Assembly (NCBI GenBank): GCA_963920705.1
Contig: OY987226.1
Coordinates: forward strand, 34,275,686-34,339,685
DNA length: 64,000 nucleotides
DNA from: Odiellus spinosus
Lineage: Eukaryota; Arthropoda; Arachnida; Opiliones; Phalangiidae
Reading direction: 5' to 3'
Below the pieces are notes generated by a model that saw nothing but the letters and a program-made list of their open reading frames with translations, was not told the DNA's origin and did no database searches. The position numbers were made by a program, and so were the translations under genes. Positions 10,834-22,314 of the stretch are shown here, piece by piece (the first letter of the stretch is position 1; each line of letters begins with the position of its first letter).

Positions 10834-13205
10834 TTAAAATGATTTCTAGTTGTATATTTGTTTATAAATTTAACTTTTTTTTGTGGATTAGGCAGCTAAT
10901 TAAACGATAATTAATCGATGCCAAAATCCCTCGTTACTATGTTGTATTCTCCCTTTAATATAATTCTACCGCTCAGGGTTTCCAAGAATTGTTTCAAAAA
11001 AGTTGAACAAAATAAGTCATTTTTCAAAGTCAGTTTTTAGTACGATTTTTTTTCCCTATGAGATTTTACATGGCGTAACAATCCGCCTCAGTTTTAACCA
11101 TACTGCAAACTCAATTATAATTATGTTCCGATGATATTTTGGGTCACGCACGAATTTTGTCTCTTAATATTCTTTTTTTATTTTCTTATTTACCATTTCT
11201 TTATTTCTAGGAAAATTGGCTCTCTCACCTTTGTTTGCGAATTTGCAGTCCCCTTAAAGCTATCGATTCCAGTCGCGGTTTGCACCGTGGTCGGAACTTA
11301 TTTACTCGTATAACTTAGCAATAATAATGTCGCTCGACTTTACGAGCAATGTTAATTGAGACTGATTGCGAATATTAAAACTGATTAGTTTCTCGTCGAC
11401 TACCCGAGGGACACTTTCAAGTTCGATATTATAAAGACACGGACCAACACGCGATTGTCCTTTTCTTCAAATTAACAGTGAAATGAATGACGAGAAGAAA
11501 TAAAGTGTAAATAAATACAAAATAAGACTACATTGCATTTCCCTGTTTTAAATTTTAAACATATTTCGACCTAAAAACAACACCTTAGACTATTAAGAAT
11601 GGACACCTATATTATAATAATAAAATCTGGCGTTCATAAGCGATCTCTAACGGCAACCAAACAATTCGAACAAAAGTAGAAGCTAAGAAAACCACGTGCT
11701 CGTTAGCGTATTCCTAACTGATGGCAGCCAGACATCTTACAAAGCGAGCAAACTGAAAATATCTGAATATATAATTCAGTAGATCTATCTAATTCATAAA
11801 AATTATAACCCCCCCCCCCTCCCCCGAGTAATATTTGGAGGTAATGATTTTATTTTCGAAAGCCTCGCGTTAACTTACACTTGATCATTGGCCCATAACT
11901 ATGAACGCTATCGCGTTCTCGGAATACTTCGTAAATGATAAAAATCGGAGTACACTATTTCTGTAAGAAGTTTTGAATGATTGAAATTTAAATTCAAGAA
12001 GGTTAGGGAGATTCCCTGAATTTTGGGTGCGTTCACCTTGAGATTCGTAAACAATTCGGAAGGAATAATCTTATTTGAAAGTGGCCGCTGCCAGAGAAGG
12101 GACCTAAGTATAAATATCATTCGCGTTGGCCCATTTAACATTGTAGATTAGAGTATAAGGCGCCCGATTCGACAATTGACGATAGCCTTGGTTTCATTAT
12201 CGGGTTCTATAAGTTTTATATTGGATCGAATCTTGTAAGAAAGAGCAGTTGGTCTCGTACAAGGACTTAAACCCCCTGACCCCTCCTCACCCCAGATCTA
12301 ACGTCTTTCGAATATTCCCCCAATCTATTATTACATCCAAAAGAAAAAAAAAAATATATATATATATATCGAAAAATAATCGGCCAGACTGGGACCCAGA
12401 AAACCGGACAGATTTTGGGGGAAACATAATCCGAGAGCCTAAAGGTTGTAACTGATTTTAAATGGTTTTGGCCAATATTTCGTGATATTAATTCAAATTT
12501 GCAAATGCCAATTAATAAAAGCGACGTATGATGATAAATTCGTGATGATGGGATGGTTCCAAGCCCCCAAATTATCAATTGAAATTCAATACAACCCGAA
12601 TTTTTCGGCTTAGATAATTACTAGATAATTTACGTTCGAGATATTAAATGTTTTTGCTCAAACTCTATCGACTGATTTTTATATTATAGCGTATGTATTT
12701 GACTGAGTAGTGTTATAATAGGCGTAATGTTACGTGAAATTCCGTAGTTAAACGTGTTTATTACGAGACAATCCTTTGAAATATCCGTTCAAATAAGAGC
12801 TAAATATTGACGGCAAGTGCGGAAAAGTTCGAATCACGTGACCACCGCCCGTTTTAGTTCTACTATTTTTCAACGGATGGATTGAATGCGTGTCCCGTTT
12901 AACCTCCTCCTACAGAAACTCGAATGTGCCGAAATTTTAAATCAAGACTGATTTAAAAATTCATTTTCATTAAAAACAGAAGTTAACGTTTCAGGGTTCT
13001 TTAAAAACGTAGCGTAATCAAGTTCGATAACTTGAATTTCGATCGTCAAAGGTTCCAGACATTTTCTTTTGAAAAACGACCCTAAGCTTTTATAGTACAA
13101 CGCAGTCTGTAGTCCTAAGAGGGTGGTTGTACGGTCTAGATCGAAGGTTTTTCCTTTGTGCGGGAAAAACCGGGCCTAAAAGAACCTATACGAATAAGAG
13201 AGACC
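10834..13205. other. Unannotated stretch
   Basis: Contains a C11 run near 11809-11819, a short (TA)n tract at 12354-12369, and a 7-bp-stem hairpin TCAAGTT/AACTTGA at 13018-13035. A pyrimidine tract ending TTTATTTCTAG near 11210 resembles a splice acceptor, but no paired exon is visible. Short frames here show no recognisable protein. Confidence 0.35.
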
Positions 13206-13236
13206 GAGAGAGAGAGAGAGAGAAAGGGGGGGGGGG
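13206..13236. repeat. (GA)n tract followed by G11
   Basis: A purine microsatellite of GA dinucleotides runs directly into about eleven G. The nearby 166-codon plus-strand frame (13127-13627) crosses this and another G run near 13460, starts at TTG and is low-complexity. I do not call it a gene. Confidence 0.85.
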
Positions 13237-13861
13237 AAGCCCCTTATATCTCGCTAAGCCTAAATTCGTAGGGGTCCTGGACCAGGAAAAGGAACCCTGC
13301 AGGAACGGGGCACGCGCCAGCCACGCGACTATTCATCTTGGTGGCCCCCTTTTGTACCCCTCCCACCCGCACCCCATCTATTGTCAGTCTTCAAACCCCC
13401 CACCCCCTTACGGTTATTATTCTTCTATGGCTAGGATGAATCTACAATGTAAAGGAGCAGGAGGGGGGGGGGGTTATAGGACCGGCTCCTTAATAACGCG
13501 CGAGCCGAGAAAGGAAAAAAAAAAAGGTCCCAGCTGCTACAATCCTGGAACTTATAGGGGGGTCACAGACATCCCAAAAAATGCCGGCTCTGATAGCGAA
13601 AGTATTGTATCTAGTATAAATTTTTAAATAATTAAGTCAAATATTAAATAATTGGTTTTAAATCACCGATTTCTCTGTCATATTAATCAATATGAATATT
13701 ATAAATTTAAATTTGAAATTGCTCTTTGAAAATTCTTTAATTTCGTCCGAATCAGATAGCCTCTTTTAATTTTCCCTTTTAATATTATTCAACTTTTAAC
13801 CGAACTAAACTAATCGTTGAAAAATATATTTTCTATATTTAGTTAAAATACGAATTATTTT
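13237..13861. other. Unannotated stretch with homopurine and homopyrimidine runs
   Basis: C-rich and G-rich runs at 13340-13480 and an A-rich run near 13517. No supportable gene or structured RNA. Confidence 0.35.
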
Positions 13862-14236
13862 TTATTTAGTCATAATTTATAAATATATTGTAAATAAAAA
13901 TTAGAATTATCATAATTTATAAATAATATAATACAAATAAAAATGGCAATATCATAATTTATAAATATTATATTGCAAATAAAATTTAGAATTTTTATAA
14001 TTTATAAATAATATATAGCAAATAAAAATTTTAAATATCATAATTTATGAATAATATATTGCAAATAAAATTAGAAAAAATATAACTTATAAATAATATA
14101 TTGCAAAAAATTTTTAAATATCATAATTTATAAAGAATATATTGCAAATAAAATTAGAAAAATTATAATTTATAAATAATATATTGCAAATAAAAATTTT
14201 AAATATCATAATTTATAAATAATATATTGTAAATAA
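13862..14236. repeat. Minisatellite, ~42-bp unit with dimeric order
   Basis: About nine units contain CATAATTTATAAATAATATA then TTGCAAATAAA. In the later six units two variants alternate strictly: one reads AATTAGAAAAATTATAA and the next AATTTTAAATATCATAA. The true repeating block there is therefore a dimer of about 85 bp. Very AT-rich and without any credible frame. Confidence 0.9.
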
Positions 14237-16194
14237 TTTCTTTTAAGCTGTAAAATTAATGATTATATTATATTATATTATAATTATATTGGTAAAAGTA
14301 ATTTCAACCAACGCGCAATTTAAATAATTTTAAATACAGATACCAAATATCTAAATACTACGTAGAGCAAATTTTGTTGAAAAATGATACTTGTAATTTC
14401 AACGTAAGTATAGTTACTTAATGTTTAACACTTAAAACATTATGGAAGCAAAACTTGGTGTTACAGTCCCTTCTCTTCTCCCTTTATGGTTGGCGTCCCG
14501 TGCCGGGAAAGCCCTAACCAGAAATCTGTATATTTTGGAGAGGTAGTTCTTATTTCACGGGGGTTCCGTTCTCTATAAAACGTAATCTTGTACGCAAAGA
14601 CCCCCTGAATACATCGCATCCCCCCCCCCCCCCCGATATCCATCTTGTGATAGGAACCACTCTTCAAAATCAACTCCTACCACGACAATCCTTAAAGGCA
14701 ACGTCTCATAGACGATATATGTTTTTGATATATTCAAAGATATTAAAATTATTACTCTAAAATAAATATTAATTAAATTATAATTAATTTAATTCAGTCA
14801 ACAGATAAAACTGATAGTTTCATATAACGAGTTCTAAATCGGTTAAACGGATTTTTTAATCAAACTACAAGAAACAGATACCCGTTAAGCGCTAATCTGA
14901 AGAAAATTTGTTTACGTAATGTCTTTATCTGTCTTTTAACCACGCCTTCTATCCGCTCGCTCAATTGTGAAACGCTTTATAAAGTTAATTATCTATTACA
15001 GATACTACAGATACAACTATTGTCAAGTAATCGCGAATTATATCGCCCCAAAATAAATATTCAAAGTTATCTGTTTGGGTATCGGTTAATATGTGCTTAT
15101 AAAAATGGAATCCGTTTTTATCAGCTATAACGTATTTGTAAAATATCTGATACGCGAAACAGATAACAGTTGGTTTTATACAGATAAAGCTCGGATAAAG
15201 ATAAGATGTTATAAACCAAATTCAGACTAGGAACTTGCACTTTAGAAGCTTCCCAGAACCTTTTTTTTTAAAAACCACGCAGTCTCCCGAATAATAATTT
15301 TTAAAACTTTAATAAATCTAGTTTCATTAATCATTAATTCGTTGGATTTCAAAAACTGTATTCAAGAATTTTTTTCAGAATTATTTTGAGAATTTTTTCA
15401 AATTAATGTTTGTATATAATTGAAGTTTAAAATCGAATTAACCAGACGAAGCCAGGGGATCCCACCTTCATCAGTTCAGATAAAATACAAATTATTCCGA
15501 TGGCGTAGGTTTCTCCATCTGGCGACGTTTTTAAGAAACTTAGGTGATAGCGCTGTTGAGGCTGAAATAATATAATTGCTAGAAAATAAGGCAATTTTAA
15601 CGGGGATTTAAAAATCGCGGAGGGATAATAAAAACATTAAGTTTGGATAAGATTATCCCTTTAAAACCTTTTCTCCGGGTATAGATGGGTTAGATTTGGT
15701 TCTGTCGCGCAATTTCGGACTGGTTTTAAGGCAATAAAGTTTCTAACGGTAAATATAGAAGAAAAAGCACGTGGTTTTTGCACGCTTTCGGTCGTCGGCA
15801 GGCACACGCGTCATCCTTAAGTGGTTGCCATAGTTACGAGGCAGCTGTTATCAAAAACTGGAATAACCCCGACTATATCTTTCTCATTATTAAACTTGGG
15901 ACATATATATATTTTGAATAATAAGAATTTTGTTGCCACGCTTCGTTAAATGCGAGGGAGGAAAGAACTTTAGCCAAGATGTTTTAAAAAAGCAGACGGT
16001 TACCAAAGAGGGACACGCATCTAGCGCGCTTATCACCGTTTACTACCACAAGTTAATATACAATCGAATAGTGTGACAAACAACTTATAGTAGACAATTG
16101 TCAACTTTGAAAAACCACGGAACATAAAATGCGTGATTTTGAAGCTGATATTTCACGAATAGTTCAGAATTTTCTAGAACTTTCAAGCACTTTC
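14237..16194. other. Unannotated AT-rich stretch
   Basis: Holds a C15 run at 14620-14634. The frame on the minus strand at 14461-14673 spans that run and is not credible. No inverted-repeat element was recognised. Confidence 0.35.
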
Positions 16195-16345
16195 CAGACT
16201 TTTCTTTTAAAATTGACCCAAAAGGTCAGGGTAAGACATGGAATCTGGAAATTGGTCCATAGGTCTGGGAATTTGGCAATAGACAAAAAGGTCACGCAAA
16301 ACTCGGGGAATTTGGAAATTGGCCCAAAAGGTCAGGGAATTTTAA
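16195..16345. mobile_element. Fragment of the hAT-like CAGGG family
   Basis: The phrases CCCAAAAGGTCAGGG (twice) and GGAATTTGGAAATTGGCCC match the interior of the element at 4602-5049. No terminal repeats are present, so this is an internal fragment. The frame over 16129-16410 crosses it and is spurious. Confidence 0.6.
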
Positions 16346-16859
16346 TGATCAGAACTCTTTATAACGAAAATCTTAAAATAATTATGAAAATTAAGAGTAA
16401 GAATGATTAAATGAAGCCAGCATGGCTGTGACGCTTCTGGTTCATATCTCACTTATGATAAACTCAAGTTTCTTCAGCGTCCTTTAATGAATATCAGAGA
16501 ATAGGGATTTTGAAAAAAAAAAGAGTTTGAGGTATTTTTTTGCTTAGTACAACTAACGCCCCCAAGCGAGAATAACGGGAGATTTTCAATAGAAAAATGA
16601 ATGAAACTACGATAATATAGAGTTATTATTATATTTTATCGCGAATTAAATTTAAGGGGAACAAGATGAAAGGGAAAACACGTAAAACCGGGTCAACTAT
16701 GTTTGAACGCGACCAGAACGAAGCCGACGACTGATAATTTTACTTTTCCCGAATTACCGTCAATGGGATTTCATATATGACTTTAAAGAGAGAGTGGAGA
16801 GGAAATTTCGAGGGGCCATACATTTAAATCATACGGATTTACAAATATTTATCGGGATT
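16346..16859. other. Unannotated stretch
   Basis: No gene, RNA or repeat that I can support. Confidence 0.35.
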
Positions 16860-17017
16860 TCGCCAATGATAGTTTTTCAATTTTGCCAATGGCTTAGTGA
16901 TTTAGAGATTTCGTGATTTCGTTGCTGATTTCATGATTTTACGAATTCCTTGATATTTCGTGATTTCGGCAATGATTTCACGATTTTGTTGACGATTTCG
17001 TCAATTTTCGGCAATAA
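16860..17017. repeat. Degenerate ATTTCGTGATTTCG tandem repeat
   Basis: Short imperfect units built on ATTTCGTGATTTCG, GATTTTGTTGACG and GGCAATGATTT. The unit length is irregular. The array ends about 14 bp before the TA-flanked MITE at 17034. Confidence 0.5.
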
Positions 17018-17033
17018 TTTATCTTGTAAAATA

Positions 17034-17301
17034 GTCCTGGTCGATTTGCCGGAAATGGGCGCTTGTCTCACAGCCGCGCCGTCATGTTTTCGTAGTAACA
17101 GGCTGCCAGAGTATTTCTAATTTTATTTCCCACAAACCAAATTCAAGTTGTTAGTCTATCGCTCTCCACTAGAACAGATCACTAGAGCGGACGAAAATTT
17201 CACGCTACAAAAAGATGGCGGACGATCACGTGACAAAAGTTTTCCCCGCCAAAATGTTCGCGAGGGTCTCTAGACTTCCGGTTTTGGAAATCGACGAGGA
17301 C
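17034..17301. mobile_element. TA-flanked MITE, family 2, copy 1
   Basis: The ends are GTCCTGGTCGATTT and, inverted, AAATCGACGAGGAC; a TA dinucleotide lies on each side (17032-17033 and 17302-17303). This suits a Tc1/mariner-like target site, although the superfamily is inferred. The inside carries AAAGATGGCGGACG next to TCACGTGAC. The second copy lies at 56168-56433 in the reverse orientation and is similar over its whole length, including the unique centre. There is no transposase. Confidence 0.82.
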
Positions 17302-17303
17302 TA

Positions 17304-17890
17304 TAGGTTTTCTCGGTTGGCCGTCTCTTTAAAATTCAAATATCCAGCGCCTCCCTCCACATGAAAAATCATTCCAGTTAATTTTTTTTTCACACCGTAG
17401 CTAAAGAGTTGTTCCCTATTGTAGGTGTGTAGACCAGCAATATCGCGCGGGTGCGGGTGGCTGTCGGGTCTGGTCTCGGTACAAATATAAAATATCTATA
17501 AATTTAAATGAAGCGAAGATTTTCTCTCGCGTTCGAGCAGTTTACTAGTTTATCCAGTTTTTCGCTCTAAATGTGGAAATTCGCGACCAGATATTTTGCG
17601 AAATACCTACCGCTCGGAAAATTACGTTTCTTCGATAAAATTGATTTAGGAAAATGATTTTAGAAGGAAAAGCCTCGCGAAATTTAATTCCCTAAAAAAT
17701 GTTATTACGATAATACTGATTTCGTTAATTTACTTCGCGTTTCAAAAAAGTGAATATATACGAGAGAAATCCAAACCCATGATGGGAGCAAAATTAAAAT
17801 TACCCGTGAAAGAAATATTTCAGCCACTTTCTAGATAATAATAGACATTAATGCTAATTAAAATTATACAAAAAAATATTTAAAACTGTT
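17304..17890. other. Unannotated stretch
   Basis: No credible frame, inverted repeat or RNA gene. Confidence 0.35.
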
Positions 17891-18003
17891 TTAAATTATG
17901 TAGAAGTCATTCTAGTAAAATACACTCTTGCAAATTTACAACCATATATATATATATTCCAAGGGTAGATTTTATCCTAGAATGTATTCTACATAATTTA
18001 AAG
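17891..18003. mobile_element. Small foldback element, ~113 bp
   Basis: The left arm TTTAAATTATGTAGAA with CATTCTAG further in is matched by the right arm CTAGAATG then TTCTACATAATTTAAA. The two arms pair over about 28 bp with few mismatches around a short TA-rich centre. Related end sequence (TTCTACATAATTTCAAG) recurs near 62083-62099. No clear target duplication. Confidence 0.6.
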
Positions 18004-19574
18004 TTTCAATAAACGGAATAATTATTATTTGTGGCGCTCTGAGGTTCTGGTATCAGAAGGCTGTTAATTGCCGCGATTTTCATCGCAACGCGTTTGTAGA
18101 TTTCACTTAAAAAATATTTATTGGTAGGTATAGTATTTTTCTTCGCTATATTTCGAATAACCTGAGACGATCAGAAAAATATTTTTCTTTAGAACGAGTT
18201 ATCACTGAAGCACGTTGCTTACGCTTTAATTAAAAAAAAATGACTTTATCGCGTTAGTTTATTTTACCGCTTCAAATTGCGCTTTAAGAAATCATCTTGA
18301 ATAATAAAAGAAGGTCCGCGATTTCGTCGATTTCGTAAGAACCTTCACCTATAATCTTTATATTATCTCTGAAACGACTCGGTTTCCTCTAAACGGCGCG
18401 TAAGAAAAAGGAACAAAAGTTGATGAACCCGATTATCCGCGAATACTAGCCCCGAACCCCCGCTCGCCCCCATTAACATCATTCAATGATTTCGCAGCTG
18501 CTCGCAACCTCGCCCTCCACCTTTACTAGACTGGTTAGACTTTAGACGTACCTTTTTTGTCATATTGTTTGAAAAGCAACGCCATTAAAGTGATAGTACC
18601 ACGTTCTACTTAGATCAAAAATGAATGTAATATTCCTAAAATAATTACGACTACAGTTCTAAATCTGTCATTTTTTACGCCACCGCCATGGCAAAAAAAT
18701 TCTACGCGTATAGTTTTCGCGTAAAACGCGCGAATTTTCACGCGCACACGCGTTCCGCGACACCTATTGCCACTTCTCTGTATATTAGGCACTCGCGGAC
18801 TTTGGTTTGGTGCCTTGATGTTAGGCGTCTTTCCTAACCTTTTTCGCTAAATAAAATAAAAAAAAAGCTAGTCCTCGCGTATAAAAAGACAAAGAGGTTA
18901 TCGTAGGACACCGATGATGGGCGCCGTTGCGATTCTACCAATGCTGGCGTAAAATAAACCCGGCCGGTGACTTTCAAGCTTTAAACCCTTAAGAGATTTA
19001 TCGCCTCCCAGCCACAAAACGTATATTATTTTACATTAAAACGTTGAACCCTTCTAAGATTGGTGTTTAAAATAGATTAATTCAGGGTATGGCTATTAAG
19101 CGGGACAATTCCATCGGGTAGGACGCGAAGGAGCTAATGGTTTTTCCAATAGCTAGCGACCTTAGTCGTTGTTGGCGAGGATGCACTATAGCAAGATTTG
19201 TCGCGGGGTCCGTTCGGTTAATTACTAGTCACGGAGAAACCCCGATAGGCATTCCACGATTTTCAACAACCCCCTTTCCGTCCCTCGTAACTCCTTCGCG
19301 GCCTTTGATAAGTTGGACAAGTTCATACTGGGCCATACCTTAGTCACCCGATAATAAATCGGACCCGAAAAAGAACGGTGTTGAGCGATTAACCATCGTG
19401 GATATTTTTTCTCGCGTGATTAATTATTTTAAACCAAATTTCTTGGCTTTAAGCTTTACTTAAGCTAACTGCGGAGGGGTAATCCTCAATCACGATAGTC
19501 AATTTAATTTTTGAATCAACTTTAGACGCGGTTAATTGTAAAAATATCCACTTAAAGAGATTCTAAAATCCCAT
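18004..19574. other. Unannotated stretch
   Basis: No gene recognised. The frames at 18610-18792 (minus) and 19137-19343 (plus) show no domain. Confidence 0.35.
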
Positions 19575-19660
19575 TTAAAGTCGCCTTCGTTTCAAGCTTA
19601 GCAGACGTTGACCATAGCAAATTGTACTTAGTCAAAGCTAGGCTGTGCGCGTAAGGAAGA
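19575..19660 (-). repeat. Second copy of the dispersed repeat seen at 226-300
   Basis: On the minus strand this reads GCCTAGCTTTGACT, GGTCAACGTC, GCTAAGCTTG and GAAGGCGACTTTAAA in the same order as 226-300, with small indels. It confirms a dispersed family but reveals no ends. Confidence 0.6.
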
Positions 19661-20351
19661 GCATTTTAAAGGGGCAAATTTCAGCGCAGATAGCCTGGCC
19701 TTTAAGATTATTATTTTAATAATCGTTAACATTTAATTATCAATTATATTAGCGCTTAGGTGAATGACAGCTCCTCATTGCGAATTATATCATTTTATTA
19801 ATAGAAATTTTCTTAAACCATAGTGAGAACGAGACCTGTTAATATACATTTGGAAGTACGAACTCGGCAAAGGTAGAGGGTTACACCATCTATACTTTGG
19901 AATTACGGAAGAGGGTGTTTTTGGGGTTCCAAATATTGAATGCGCATTAATGGCTAGTGCTAACACGTGTTCCTACGCTTGACGTAATGATGTAAACAAT
20001 AAACGGGGAAGGAAGGACGAGCAAAGACGAGAGATGAGGTTGCTGGTATAGCTTCCTCGAGGAAAACCATATTTACCTGGGCCATCACTCGCTTCATCAA
20101 GATCTATCTATAAATGAAGCGACGCTTACCAAAATAGATATACGGGATGCATTTCTCAAAGGACAAGTCTGAGATCGGAAAATTAAAATTGAATCTGGGG
20201 TTAAAAACGTTGTTTTTTGCTCTGTTAAGTTAAAAAAGTGGTAATCCGAACTATCACGCTAAAAAAAGTTACACTTGTAATTCTAATGTACCAAAAGAGT
20301 CCCTCCTCCTAAAAAATGATTTTAGAAAAAGGGGCGGGGACTTTTCTATTA
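19661..20351. other. Unannotated stretch
   Basis: Nothing supportable. An E-box CACGTG occurs near 19968. Confidence 0.35.
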
Positions 20352-20358
20352 CTAGCAG

Positions 20359-20697
20359 CAGAAGCCGATGAAACACCTCCTTTGAAGTCTACTACTCCAA
20401 TGTTCCATATAGCGCTCCTCTCTGTATGGGTAAAATTCACAATTTTACGAGTTAGAAGGGGTCCTACTTCATCCCCCCTGTCTACGGAAAATTGGAAATT
20501 CTCTCTCTCCACAAACGACGACGTTTTTTGGACGAACTCCAAGGCTGCTAGAGATATTCGCTCAACGAGCTCTCGCTCCGAAAACATCTACCGTTAGGAG
20601 GCGTACGAATCGCGCCTTTTCAGAATAACCCATACAGAGAGGGCTAGACAAGACCCGGGAGTAATAGACTTCAAAGGAGGTGTTTCATCGGCTTCTG
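20359..20697 (+). mobile_element. MITE family 1, copy 1 (7-bp TSD)
   Basis: This 339-bp element starts CAGAAGCCGATGAAA and ends with the exact inverse. The terminal repeats stay near-perfect for about 35 bp, and a CCTCTCTGTATGGG motif recurs inverted further in. It is flanked by the exact 7-bp duplication CTAGCAG (20352-20358, 20698-20704). Overlapping frames on both strands (20309-20587, 20316-20597) encode no transposase. Both terminal repeats carry AAACACCTCC where the other three copies have AAACCCTCC. The moving transposase is unknown; CA...TG ends with a 7-bp duplication do not clearly match the 8-bp hAT rule. Confidence 0.93.
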
Positions 20698-20704
20698 CTA
20701 GCAG

Positions 20705-21984
20705 TGATATTATATTTCTGCGCTTTTGGCGGTTTACGCATCAACGTCCATCGAAACTTTGGCGAAATTGAAATGTTATGTGGCGTCAATTTCCCGACTT
20801 GAAGTGGTTTTTCGATCGTGCTAAGAAAAATAAAGGCGTTATCGCGCGACTATTTATTATTGGATAGATAAAAATGGAAAGTAACGAAAAAAAAAACGCA
20901 TTATTTGTCTCAATCTAGTTATTTTTAGTTAACCCTTGGCTACTATGAGCCGTTATAATTAGATTACGGCGGATGGCAGGTCGAGGATTGACGTTCATAC
21001 AGATATTAACAATGAAATATTTAAATAATTATGGTTAAATAAATATGGCGCATAAATTAATTTCCAAATTTTTATTAATGTTGAATTTTAGTGAGGTAAA
21101 ATTTAAACCAATGAGACGAGTCCAAAGTCTGCAAGTAGACTTCAACAGTAACCGGTAAGATTTTGAATATAATTTATTTTCAAATGATAAATGGTCATTT
21201 AATTGGAAACCCTGATGCATAATGTGTACGTGTTATTACGCATTAACACTGCAAACCGTTCAGAATATTACAATGTTTTCCAAAAACCTTATCTGCCAAT
21301 TGTCTTTATTTTAAATGCTAAAGCAAGCAGCGTCAACCATGGTTTTGGGAGACGAACCCTTTAAAAGGTAACGTGACGTCTTCATCAACCCTTATCACCG
21401 TTCATTGGCCCAAAATACTGAAAACACTATCTTGGTCTTACACATATTCTATCCCAGTTTGAAATTGCAAGAAGTTCCTACCGCGTGTATGTCCTTCATC
21501 CCTACAAGTTTGAAACCTCAATGATACGAATTAACTCGTATTGTATTTGTTGTAATCTGGTGGGACAGAGGACCTTAGTTTATAAGGCGAAGCGGCTTCG
21601 AATATATTTCCAGACCCCGGGGCGAATCTGAAAGTCGGGTCTCTCTCTCCGAGCTAAGTTCGTCGCTTAGAGCCCCTATCCTATTCGTTGTCGTCACCGA
21701 CTAGCCATTTACTCGAATCTAACTCCCCCACCTTAAACTGTATTATTATTATTATTACTGGGTCTATAAGCAATTTTAGCGAATACATAATTTACACAGC
21801 CTTCCCCTCTGCTCTTTTGGACCCCCTTCTCATCGGGACAGTCAATGTTTTATGCTCAATTATTGGGAAGTTCGAATTATACAGAAGCTATCGAAGGGTA
21901 TGGAAAACATAGATCGCGGGTCAAACGAAGCTTTTTTTCATATATGACGCGAATTCTATGGAAATACGTCGCGAATTCTACGGA
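20705..21984. other. Unannotated stretch
   Basis: No gene recognised. The short frames at 21035-21220 and 21688-21912 show no domain. Confidence 0.35.
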
Positions 21985-21991
21985 GTTCCAC

Positions 21992-22307
21992 CAAGAATCC
22001 ATTCAGGTTCCATAAGACTATGGGAGGGCCGGGATTCAATAACCATCCTCCCAAACTTTGTAGGAAAAGTTCGTCCGCTTCGAATCGATTTTTCAAGTAA
22101 ATCGCTCCTGACATCTATTATTAACCCGCGCCACTAACGACCTTGACATAATATTTTGTGAAATAAAAATGTAGCCGACCGAAAAAAGATCTAAGCGTAC
22201 AAATGTTGCGAAAATTGCGGACTAACTTTTGTTACAAAGTTTGGGAGGATGGTACCAGAGGCTAAAGCTACGCTCCCATATTCTTATGGAACCTGAATGG
22301 ATTCTTG
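21992..22307. mobile_element. Foldback/MITE with 35-bp inverted ends
   Basis: The left end CAAGAATCCATTCAGGTTCC is repeated inverted at the right end. The arms match over 35 bp with one mismatch. A second, perfect 20-bp inverted pair beginning CCATCCTCCCAAAC lies inside (22043-22062 against 22233-22252). Flanks GTTCCAC (21985-21991) and GTTCCAG (22308-22314) form a 7-bp target duplication with one change, or a 6-bp one. There is no coding capacity. Confidence 0.85.
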
Positions 22308-22314
22308 GTTCCAG

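Noticed and set aside
13127-13627. 166-codon plus-strand frame
   Set aside because: It starts at TTG and crosses GA, G and A runs; low-complexity with no domain.
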